6,936 nucleotides of DNA from Alsobacter sp964544365 (GTDB lineage: Bacteria; Pseudomonadota; Alphaproteobacteria; Rhizobiales; Beijerinckiaceae), in the NCBI GenBank assembly GCA_964544365.1, contig CAZJCW010000239.1:1-6936 (forward strand), read 5' to 3'. Numbering within the stretch: the stretch's first letter is position 1; each line of letters opens with the position of its first letter. Below the pieces are notes generated by a model. The model searched no databases. It was not told where the DNA came from and saw nothing but the letters and a program-made list of their open reading frames with translations. The position numbers were made by a program, and so were the translations under genes. Shown one piece after another: positions 1-6,573 of the stretch.

Positions 1-1
1 A

Positions 2-520
2 TTCATGGGCTTCTTCGTGAAGGCCTGCGCGCAGGCGCTGAAGGAAATCCCGGCCGTCAACGCCGAGATCGACGGCGACGACATCGTCTACAAGAACTAC
101 TACCACGTCGGAATCGCGGTCGGCACCGACAAGGGCCTCGTCGTCCCGGTCGTGCGCGACGCCGACACGCTCTCCATCGCCGGCATCGAGAAGAAGATCG
201 CCGAATACGGCAAGCGGGCCCGCGACGGCCAGCTCAAGATCGACGAGATGCAGGGCGGCACCTTCACCATCTCGAATGGCGGCGTCTACGGCTCGCTGAT
301 GTCGACGCCGATCCTCAACGCGCCGCAGTCGGGCATCCTGGGCATGCACAAGATCCAGGACCGGCCGATGGTCGTCGGCGGCAAGATCGAGATCCGCCCG
401 ATGATGTATCTCGCGCTCTCCTACGATCACCGGATCGTCGACGGCAAGGAAGCCGTGACCTTCCTGGTGCGCGTCAAGGAGGCCCTGGAGGATCCGGCGC
501 GCCTCGTGCTGGATCTCTGA
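2..520 (+). CDS. odhB: 2-oxoglutarate dehydrogenase E2 component (dihydrolipoyl succinyltransferase), C-terminal part
   Basis: This is the 3' end of a gene that begins before the window; 172 residues plus a TGA stop are visible. It is the catalytic domain of an acyltransferase E2, which transfers the succinyl group from lipoyl-lysine to CoA and forms the core of the cytoplasmic 2-oxoglutarate dehydrogenase complex. The active-site block DHRIVDG is present, with the catalytic His at fragment residue 143 and the Asp at 147. Other E2o-type stretches are FTISNGGVYGSLMSTPI, the QSGILGMH block, and the ending EDPARLVLDL, which resembles E. coli SucB more than the pyruvate-type E2. The lipoyl and E1/E3-binding domains lie upstream and cannot be seen. 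The ATG at position 5 is internal, not the start. The downstream lpd supports assignment to the 2-oxoglutarate complex. Specificity over other E2 types is inferred from motif resemblance. Confidence 0.93.
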   Translation, partial: FMGFFVKACAQALKEIPAVNAEIDGDDIVYKNYYHVGIAVGTDKGLVVPVVRDADTLSIAGIEKKIAEYGKRARDGQLKIDEMQGGTFTISNGGVYGSLMSTPILNAPQSGILGMHKIQDRPMVVGGKIEIRPMMYLALSYDHRIVDGKEAVTFLVRVKEALEDPARLVLDL

Positions 521-534
521 CCGCAGCCTTTCGC

Positions 535-621
535 CGTCATGCCCGGGCCCTGGCCCGGGCATCCACGAGTTCGACCGGCACCGCGCAGGCGCGCATGGCC
601 GGGACAGGCCCGGCCATGACG
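535..621. repeat. Nested palindromic intergenic repeat (two hairpins inside an outer inverted repeat)
   Basis: Two strong hairpins fill most of the gap between odhB and lpd. Hairpin 1 (539-562) has arms ATGCCCGGGCC and GGCCCGGGCAT around a two-base centre. Hairpin 2 (594-618) has arms CATGGCCGGG and CCCGGCCATG with the loop ACAGG. The outer ends also pair: CGTCATG at 535-541 matches CATGACG at 615-621, so the whole unit can fold as a cruciform or cloverleaf. This design resembles the short interspersed palindromic repeats (REP/RIME-like) common between genes in Rhizobiales. Family membership is inferred, because copy number cannot be seen here. Such elements can slow 3' exonucleases or partly terminate transcription, which would alter the odhB:lpd mRNA ratio. 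Neither hairpin is followed by a T run, so a simple intrinsic terminator is unlikely. Confidence 0.7.
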
Positions 622-635
622 ACGTGGCGACGGGC

Positions 636-641
636 AGGGGG
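636..641 (+). promoter_or_regulatory. Ribosome binding site of lpd
   Basis: AGGGGG lies eight bases before the ATG at 650. It is a good Shine-Dalgarno match at normal spacing and supports that start. It sits just downstream of the palindromic repeat, so the repeat does not sequester it. Confidence 0.7.
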
Positions 642-649
642 AACCAACC

Positions 650-2047
<1,398 letters not shown>

Positions 2048-2087
2048 CGGGGCGGCGTCCCCCGCGACGCACGGGACGATTCAGCGA

Positions 2088-2119
2088 AGAAGCCCGGGAT
2101 GCCGCCATCCCGGGCTTCT
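2088..2119. terminator. Hairpin terminator between convergent lpd and the small minus-strand gene
   Basis: A perfect 14-base-pair stem starts with AGAAGCCCGGGATG, has the loop CCGC at 2102-2105, and closes with the exact complement. It lies 40 bases after the lpd stop. On the plus strand it is followed by TCCGTCTCG, a pyrimidine-rich but not pure T tail. It also lies 22 bases past the stop of the minus-strand gene at 2142, so it could stop transcription from both sides. Position between convergent genes and stem strength support the call; the poor U tract lowers certainty about its efficiency. Confidence 0.72.
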
Positions 2120-2141
2120 CCGTCTCGAAAACGCGGAAGGC

Positions 2142-2321
2142 TTATTCGGTCGCGGTCGTCGACTGGGTCTGGACCGAGGCCGTCTGCTGCGGGGCCGTCT
2201 GGCTCGAGGACGAGGCCGTCACGGCCTTGTAGCTCGAGCAGCCGCCCTCGGCCGCCGCGGGAGCCACGGCTCCTGCGAGCGCCGCCACGGCGACGAGGAC
2301 TGCGAGGAGGTCTCTGCGCAT
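2142..2321 (-). CDS. Small exported protein of unknown function (59 aa)
   Basis: I do not recognise this protein. It starts MRRDLLAVLVAVAALAGAVA: two arginines and a hydrophobic stretch (about residues 5-20), ending in APAAA-E, a typical signal peptidase I site near residue 24. The predicted mature part is about 35 residues with a single cysteine (Cys28, in EGGCSSYKAV), followed by a low-complexity tail rich in Ser, Thr, Gln and Ala. The cysteine does not sit in a lipobox, so it is probably periplasmic rather than a lipoprotein. The start is well supported: on the minus strand GAAGGAG lies eight bases before the ATG. The same frame stays open far upstream, but those residues do not look like protein. 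The gene is convergent with lpd and separated from it by a hairpin terminator. A promoter-like motif lies about 45 bases upstream. Signal peptide plus strong ribosome site make a real gene likely; the function is unknown. Confidence 0.72.
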   Translation of the reverse strand: MRRDLLAVLVAVAALAGAVAPAAAEGGCSSYKAVTASSSSQTAPQQTASVQTQSTTATE

Positions 2322-2323
2322 CG

Positions 2324-2332
2324 GGGAAACTC
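2324..2332 (-). promoter_or_regulatory. Strong ribosome binding site deciding the start of the small exported gene
   Basis: On the minus strand AAGGAGTTT precedes the ATG at 2321 with conventional spacing. It is the best Shine-Dalgarno match among the minus-strand genes here. It fixes the 59-residue start and argues against longer upstream frames. Confidence 0.7.
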
Positions 2333-2364
2333 CTTCGTCTGATCGGCACGACGCCGACATGACA

Positions 2365-2394
2365 AAGCTAGCACACGGCCGGCGTCCGGCCAGT
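2365..2394 (-). promoter_or_regulatory. Possible sigma-70 type promoter for the small exported gene
   Basis: On the minus strand GTGCTAGCTT (2374 to 2365) contains CTAGCT. This matches five of six positions of the CTATAT -10 element described for alphaproteobacterial (Sinorhizobium) housekeeping promoters. A weak -35 match (ACTGGC, three of six to CTTGAC) lies 17 bases upstream. The expected start near 2358 would give a leader of about 37 bases containing the strong ribosome site. A GGCCGG/CCGGCC inverted repeat (2377-2391) falls in the spacer and could be an operator or chance in GC-rich DNA. This is an inference from motif and position. Confidence 0.38.
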
Positions 2395-2535
2395 GGTGTG
2401 CCGGCGGCATCACACGGTCCTGAACGCCGCACCGCATCGCCGCGAGCCGGGAAGACCGTCGACTGGCGCGGATGCAGGGCTTCTGCTCGCCCCGGCCCGG
2501 TCGCGCCCGTCTTCGGGCGGCGTCTTCCGGTCGCC

Positions 2536-3489
2536 TCAAGCCCGCGGATGGGCTGCCTTGTACGCAGCCAGCAACCGGGACGTGTCCACCTCCGTGTAGA
2601 TCTGCGTGGTCGACAGCGAGGCGTGGCCGAGCAGCTCCTGGATGGCGCGCAGCTCGCCGCCACGGGCCAGCAGGTGCGTCGCGAAGGAGTGCCGCAGGGC
2701 GTGAGGCGTCGCCGAATCGGGCAGCCCGAGGGCCCCGCGAAGCCGCTCGATGGCCAGCTGGATGATCCGTGGCGACAGCGGCCCGCCCTTGGCGCCGCGG
2801 AAGAGCGGGCCGTCCGGCTGCAGCGGCCACGGGCACATCTTCACGTAGTCCTGCACGGCCGCTGCCACCTGCGGAAGCACGGGGACCATCCGCGTCTTGT
2901 TGCCCTTTCCCGTCACGGTCAGGCTGTCGCGACCCGGCAGCGGGGCATTTTTCGCTTGTATGCCAAGCGCTTCCGAGATCCGGAGGCCGCAGCCGTAGAG
3001 CAGGGCCACCACCGCCGCGTCACGCACGAGCACCCATGTCTCGCGGTCCTCGGCGGCGCGCAGGTCCGGGTCGGTCATCCGCCGCGCCGCGCCCGCCGAG
3101 ATCGGCTTCGGCAGTCCCTTGGCCACCTTCGGCCCGCGGATGGCCGACAGCGCCGAGGCATCGGCCAGCCCCTCCCTCTCGAGAAATCGCAGGGCCGAGC
3201 GCAGTCCCGCCAGGTTGCGCATCAGCGACCGGCTGCCGATGCCGCCCAACCGCCGCTCCGCCATGAAACCCCGCAGGTCGGCCGGCCGCAATCGCCCGAC
3301 CGCGGCAAGGTCCGGCGCCGTCCCGTTCCGCATCCCCAGATGGAGCAGGAACTGGCGGACGTCCCGCTCGTAGGAATCGAGGGTCTTCTCCGAGAGTCGG
3401 CGCTCGGTGGCGAGGTGGCGGCGCCAGCGCACGAGGGCGGCGGCGAGGTCCGGAGCCATGGTCTGCATGCCGGGAGCCTGCACCGGCAT
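2536..3489 (-). CDS. xerC: Tyrosine recombinase XerC
   Basis: This 317-residue site-specific recombinase would act with XerD at the chromosomal dif site to resolve chromosome dimers. The N-terminal core-binding domain (about residues 12-105) includes RHLATERRLSEKTLDSYERD. The C-terminal catalytic domain carries all family residues: Arg170 in GCGLRISEAL, Lys195 in TGKGNKTR, His263 and Arg266 in PHALRHSFATHLL, His289 in LLGHASLSTTQ, and the nucleophile Tyr298 in TQIYTEV. Length is slightly above the usual 295-310. The ATG at 3489 is the first plausible start. ATGs at 3478 and 3469 would also keep the whole domain, and none has a strong Shine-Dalgarno site. The open frame runs on to 3840 across priA, but that part does not look like protein and is rejected. 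XerC rather than XerD is chosen from the position beside priA, usual in Rhizobiales. It is divergent from priA with only 47 bases between starts. Confidence 0.92.
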   Translation of the reverse strand: MPVQAPGMQTMAPDLAAALVRWRRHLATERRLSEKTLDSYERDVRQFLLHLGMRNGTAPDLAAVGRLRPADLRGFMAERRLGGIGSRSLMRNLAGLRSALRFLEREGLADASALSAIRGPKVAKGLPKPISAGAARRMTDPDLRAAEDRETWVLVRDAAVVALLYGCGLRISEALGIQAKNAPLPGRDSLTVTGKGNKTRMVPVLPQVAAAVQDYVKMCPWPLQPDGPLFRGAKGGPLSPRIIQLAIERLRGALGLPDSATPHALRHSFATHLLARGGELRAIQELLGHASLSTTQIYTEVDTSRLLAAYKAAHPRA

Positions 3490-3500
3490 GGTGAAGGACC

Positions 3501-3537
3501 GGTTAGCGGCGGCCGAATCGGTGCTAGATCTCCGCCA
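3501..3537 (+). promoter_or_regulatory. Likely priA promoter giving a leaderless or near-leaderless mRNA
   Basis: GTGCTAGATC at 3521-3530 contains CTAGAT (3524-3529), five of six to the alphaproteobacterial -10 CTATAT. Transcription starting six to eight bases downstream would begin at about 3535-3537, at or next to the ATG of priA. No Shine-Dalgarno sequence is present between the motif and the ATG (TCTCCGCC). The -35 at the expected spacing (GGTTAG, 3501-3506) is poor. Absence of a ribosome site plus this spacing suggests a leaderless transcript; this is inference from sequence only. Confidence 0.42.
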
Positions 3538-5741
3538 TGGCCAGCCCGGAACCCGACCGTCCCGTGAACAGCGCCGGCACGACCGTCGCCGACGTGCTCG
3601 TCCCGACCGGGCTCGACCAGGCCTACAGCTACACGGTGCCGCCGCACCTTTCCCTGTCGCCCGGCGATGTCGTCGCGGTTCCGTTCGGCCCACGGGAATG
3701 GCAGGGCGTGGTCTGGGAGGTCCGCACAGGCCCTGCGGCAGCCTCGAACCTGAAGAGTGTCGCCAGGAAGCTCGATTCCCCGCCGCTGTCCGGCAATCTG
3801 CGCCGTCTCGTCGAATGGGTGGCCCGCTACACGCTGGCACCGCGCGGCATGGTCCTGCGCATGGCCCTCCGGGGCCCCGACCGCGACGAACCGGAGCGCG
3901 TGCAGGTCGGCGTCCGCCTGGCCGGCCCGCCGCCGGAGCGGATGACGCCGTCCCGGGCGCGGGTCATCGCCGCGGCGGAGGGGGGATTCGCCTTCGGCAA
4001 GAGGGCGCTGGCCGAGGCGGCGGCCGTCAGCGTCGGCGTGATCGACGGACTCGTGGACGAGGGAACGCTCGAGGCCGTCGGCCTACCGCCTCCTCCGATC
4101 GCCCCCCGTCCCGACCCGGATCACGCGGCAACGGCCCTGGAGGACGGCCAGGCGGCCGCGGCCCGTGCGCTGGTCGAGGCGGTCGCGGCGGGGTCGTTCG
4201 GCGTCACGCTGCTGGAGGGCGTCACCGGGTCGGGCAAGACGGAGGTCTATTTCGAGGCCGTCGCCGAGGCCGTGCGGCTGGGGCGGCAATCGCTCATCCT
4301 GATGCCTGAGATCGCGCTGACGGGGCAGTTTCTCGCTCGATTCGAGCAGCGTTTCGGCGTCAGGCCTGCCGAATGGCATTCCGGCGTTGCCGGTCGGCGT
4401 CGCGACCGCACCTTCGCCGCCGTCGCGTCGGGCGAGGCGCTTGTCGTGGCCGGAGCCCGCTCCGCGCTGTTCCTGCCGTTTCGCTCCCTCGGCCTGCTCG
4501 TCGTCGACGAGGAGCACGAGGCCGCCTACAAGCAGGAGGACGGCGTCCACTACAACGCGCGGGACATGGCCGTCGTGCGCGGCCAGATCGAGGGCGCGCC
4601 GGTGGTCCTGGCCTCCGCGACGCCCTCCATCGAGAGCCGCGTCAACGCACGGCGCGGCCGCTACCGCCACCTGCGCCTGGAATCGCGCTACGGCGGACGC
4701 GCGCTGCCCTCCATCGCCGCCATCGACATGCGGGTCGACGCGCCGGAGCGCGGCCGGTGGCTGTCGCCGCGGCTCGCGCAGGCGGTGGCGTCGACGCTGG
4801 AGGCCGGTGAACAGGCGCTGCTGTACCTCAACCGCCGCGGCTATGCGCCGCTGACGCTGTGCCGCGCCTGCGGGCACCGCTTCCAGTGCCCCAACTGCAC
4901 CGCCTGGCTTGTCGAGCACCGCTTCCGGCGCGCCCTGGTCTGCCACCATTGCGGGCATATCGAACGCCGCCCGGACACCTGCCCGTCCTGCGGGGTCGCC
5001 GACGCGCTGATTCCCTGCGGGCCCGGTGTCGAGAGGCTCGCGGAGGAGGTGGCGGAGCGCTTTCCCGGCCACAGGGCCCTGGTGCTCTCCTCGGATTTTC
5101 CCGGTGGAACGGAGCGGTTGCGGCGGGAACTGGAGGCCGTGGCGGCGGGCGAGTTCCGCATCGTGATCGGCACGCAACTCGTCGCGAAGGGGCACAATTT
5201 TCCGTTTCTGTCGCTCGTCGGCGTGGTCGACGGCGACATCGGCCTGTCGTCGGCCGATCCCCGCGCGGCCGAACGCACGTTCCAGGTGCTGCAGCAGGTC
5301 ACCGGCCGTGCCGGTCGCGGCGACACGGCGGGGCGGGCGTTGATCCAGACCTTCCAGCCTGATCATCCCGTGATGAAGGCGCTCGTCTCCGGCGACATCG
5401 AGCGATTCTATGCCGAGGAGACGGCGATGCGGGAAGCGGCGGGCCTGCCGCCTTTCGGCCGCCTCGCGGCCCTCGTCGTCTCCGCCGCGGACCGGGCGCA
5501 GGCGGAAACGCACGCCCGCGCGCTGGCCAGGTGCGCGGATTCGCCGTCGGAGGTGCTGCTGCTGGGGCCCGCCGAGGCGCCGCTGGCGGTCATCCGCGGC
5601 CGCCATCGCTTCCGCCTTCTCGTGAAGACGCCGCGCGACTTCGACCTCCAGGGCTGGCTGCGCGGCTGGCTCGCCCGGGCGCCGAAGCCGACCGGCAGCG
5701 TCCGGGTGAGCGTGGACGTCGATCCGATGAGCTTCCTGTAG
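3537..5741 (+). CDS. priA: Primosomal protein N' (replication restart helicase PriA)
   Basis: This 734-residue 3'-to-5' DNA helicase recognises stalled or repaired forks and reloads the replicative helicase. Domains in order: an N-terminal 3' DNA-end-binding domain (about 15-110, including VADVLVPTGLDQAYSY and GDVVAVPFGPREWQGVVWE); a winged-helix region (about 136-182); a helicase core with Walker A GVTGSGKT at 228-235, Walker B DEEH at 324-327 and motif III LASAT at 358-362; eight zinc-binding cysteines at 442, 445, 451, 454, 469, 472, 482 and 485; motif V GTQLVAKGH from 545; and motif VI QVTGRAGRG from 587. A C-terminal domain runs from about 640 to the end. Length is typical and every motif is intact. 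The ATG at 3537 lacks a Shine-Dalgarno sequence but gives the normal family N-terminus. It is divergent from xerC and followed 271 bases later by the F1 ATP synthase operon. Confidence 0.97.
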   Translation: MASPEPDRPVNSAGTTVADVLVPTGLDQAYSYTVPPHLSLSPGDVVAVPFGPREWQGVVWEVRTGPAAASNLKSVARKLDSPPLSGNLRRLVEWVARYTLAPRGMVLRMALRGPDRDEPERVQVGVRLAGPPPERMTPSRARVIAAAEGGFAFGKRALAEAAAVSVGVIDGLVDEGTLEAVGLPPPPIAPRPDPDHAATALEDGQAAAARALVEAVAAGSFGVTLLEGVTGSGKTEVYFEAVAEAVRLGRQSLILMPEIALTGQFLARFEQRFGVRPAEWHSGVAGRRRDRTFAAVASGEALVVAGARSALFLPFRSLGLLVVDEEHEAAYKQEDGVHYNARDMAVVRGQIEGAPVVLASATPSIESRVNARRGRYRHLRLESRYGGRALPSIAAIDMRVDAPERGRWLSPRLAQAVASTLEAGEQALLYLNRRGYAPLTLCRACGHRFQCPNCTAWLVEHRFRRALVCHHCGHIERRPDTCPSCGVADALIPCGPGVERLAEEVAERFPGHRALVLSSDFPGGTERLRRELEAVAAGEFRIVIGTQLVAKGHNFPFLSLVGVVDGDIGLSSADPRAAERTFQVLQQVTGRAGRGDTAGRALIQTFQPDHPVMKALVSGDIERFYAEETAMREAAGLPPFGRLAALVVSAADRAQAETHARALARCADSPSEVLLLGPAEAPLAVIRGRHRFRLLVKTPRDFDLQGWLRGWLARAPKPTGSVRVSVDVDPMSFL

Positions 5742-5819
5742 GTCGTCGCGTCCGGCGACCCCCGTGGGCCCGTGCCGTCCGACCAAGCCCAAAGTCGCCC
5801 CCGGCATGGCTCCGTTCGG

Positions 5820-5848
5820 GTTGCGCACCCCGGATACTCATGCTAGGT
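5820..5848 (+). promoter_or_regulatory. Candidate promoter of the atpHA... operon
   Basis: GTTGCG (5820-5825), then a 17-base spacer, then CTAGGT (5843-5848) matches the layout of the alphaproteobacterial CTTGAC-N17-CTATAT promoter at three and four of six positions. ATGCTAGG resembles the GTGCTAG motif before priA and before the small exported gene. The predicted start near 5855 would leave a leader of about 155 bases including the hairpin at 5938-5977. Evidence is weak and another promoter may exist. Confidence 0.3.
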
Positions 5849-5937
5849 CACGCCCGCCTTTAGGGCCTTGGAAACGGCTCTTTCCGTGCTCGCGCGGGGA
5901 GTTGCCGACAGGGTCCGGTTCCTCACCAGACGGTGGT

Positions 5938-5977
5938 TTCGTGCCGGTGCCCGCTCAGCCGGGGCCATCGGCACGAA
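5938..5977 (+). promoter_or_regulatory. Strong stem-loop in the 5' leader of atpH
   Basis: A perfect nine-base-pair stem, TTCGTGCCG (5938-5946) with CGGCACGAA (5969-5977), continues inward through a G-U pair, two normal pairs, a one-base bulge and three further G-C pairs to a loop of about nine bases (5953-5961). It ends 35 bases before the GTG start of atpH. No T run follows, so it is not an intrinsic terminator. It could stabilise the mRNA 5' region, be a protein- or RNA-binding site, or serve as a DNA operator. The function is unknown. Confidence 0.5.
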
Positions 5978-6012
5978 GGCGAAGTCGGGTCTGACAATTC
6001 GAGAGACGGCCG

Positions 6013-6573
6013 GTGGCGCAACAGAACACGATCGTTTCAGGAGTGGCGGGGCGCTATGCCACGGCGCTGTTCGAGCTGGCCTCCGAGGCCGGTTCGCTCG
6101 ACGCCGTGCGTGCGGACCTCGATCGCTTCGCCCAGCTCATCGCCACCCAGCCGGACGTCGAGCGCTTCGTGCGCAGCCCGGTCTTCACGGCGGAAGAGCA
6201 GACCCGGGCCCTCGGGCCGATCCTGGACAAGGTCGGGATCACGGGCCTCTCGGCGAATTTCCTGAAGCTCGTCGCGGCCAAGCGTCGCCTGTTCGCGGTG
6301 AACGACATGGTGCGCGCCTATGGCGCGCTGGTCGACAACGCCCGCGGCGTCGTGCGCGCCCAGGTGACGGTCGCGGACCAGCCCTCCGATGCGGTGATGG
6401 GCGAGATCCGCAAGGCATTGAAGGACGTGGCCGGTGAGGGCGTGGCGATCGACGTGAAGGTCGATCCCTCCATCATCGGCGGCATCGTGGTGAAGGTCGG
6501 CTCCCGAATGGTCGACGCCTCGCTGCGCACCAAGCTCAACGGCATTCGTACTGCGATGAAAGAGGTCGGCTGA
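6013..6573 (+). CDS. atpH: ATP synthase F1 subunit delta
   Basis: This 186-residue protein is the delta (OSCP-like) subunit, which ties the top of the F1 hexamer to the peripheral b stalk and so holds the stator. The N-terminal helical domain shows SGVAGRYATALFELA (about residues 9-23) and the ERFVRSPVFTAEEQ block. The C-terminal signature lies around VDPSIIGGIVVKVGSRMVD, followed by SLRTKLNGI. Length is usual for the family. The start is GTG at 6013: it gives the normal N-terminus (MAQQN...), no ATG in frame fits better, and only a weak purine stretch (GAGAG, 6001-6005) lies upstream. The stop overlaps the atpA start by one base (TGATG), indicating co-transcription and translational coupling. 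In alphaproteobacteria the F1 genes atpHAGDC form an operon apart from the F0 genes, and this looks like its beginning. Confidence 0.95.
   Translation: MAQQNTIVSGVAGRYATALFELASEAGSLDAVRADLDRFAQLIATQPDVERFVRSPVFTAEEQTRALGPILDKVGITGLSANFLKLVAAKRRLFAVNDMVRAYGALVDNARGVVRAQVTVADQPSDAVMGEIRKALKDVAGEGVAIDVKVDPSIIGGIVVKVGSRMVDASLRTKLNGIRTAMKEVG
6561..6565 (+). promoter_or_regulatory. Ribosome binding site of atpA inside atpH
   Basis: AGAGG lies seven bases before the atpA ATG at 6573, within the last codons of atpH. It is stronger than the site before atpH. This suits the much higher need for alpha (three per enzyme) than delta (one per enzyme). Confidence 0.65.

Larger units (their letters stand above)
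2322..2535. other. Intergenic region between xerC and the small exported gene
   Basis: These 214 bases hold no convincing gene. They contain the ribosome site and promoter candidate of the small gene on the left. Nearer the xerC stop there is a six-base-pair hairpin (CGCCCG/CGGGCG, loop TCTT, 2504-2519). That hairpin has no T run on the minus strand, so termination of xerC there is doubtful and some read-through into the small gene is possible. Confidence 0.5.
5742..6012. other. Non-coding region between priA and atpH: atp leader
   Basis: I see no convincing gene in these 271 bases. Open frames crossing it have no ribosome site and no protein-like composition. The first 80 bases contain no clear terminator for priA; GTCGC/GCGAC at 5745-5759 is only a five-pair stem. 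The middle holds a weak promoter candidate, and the last 80 bases hold a strong hairpin followed by the atpH start. Read-through from priA into the atp genes cannot be excluded. Confidence 0.6.

Noticed and set aside
2504..2519. Possible xerC terminator hairpin CGCCCG/CGGGCG
   Set aside because: The stem has only six pairs and no T run on the minus strand; such stems are expected by chance in this GC-rich DNA.
2322..2836. Longer versions or overlapping minus-strand frames around the small exported gene
   Set aside because: The upstream residues are low-quality and part of the region is the 3' end of xerC. The ATG at 2321 has a strong ribosome site directly before a signal peptide.
2322..3536. 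A dif recombination site near xerC
   Set aside because: dif sites contain an AT-rich core with two imperfect 11-base arms. No such AT-rich patch is seen in or beside the gene, and dif is normally near the replication terminus, not next to xerC.
2359..3567. 402-codon plus-strand open frame opposite xerC
   Set aside because: Composition is Arg/Pro/Ala-rich with no domain. xerC on the other strand has every catalytic residue, so this is a shadow frame.
3490..3840. N-terminal extension of xerC to an ATG at 3840
   Set aside because: It would overlap the start of priA by about 300 bases and adds residues that do not look like protein. XerC proteins begin near the 3489-3469 ATGs.
4083..5828. 581-codon open frame on the minus strand opposite priA
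   Set aside because: It mirrors the codon structure of priA in GC-rich DNA, is rich in Arg, Ala, Gly and His without any recognisable domain, and lies opposite an intact, fully motif-bearing gene.
5764..6437. Open frames crossing the priA-atpH gap and the start of atpH
   Set aside because: They have no ribosome site, arginine-rich composition, and overlap with atpH in a different frame, which has clear delta-subunit features.
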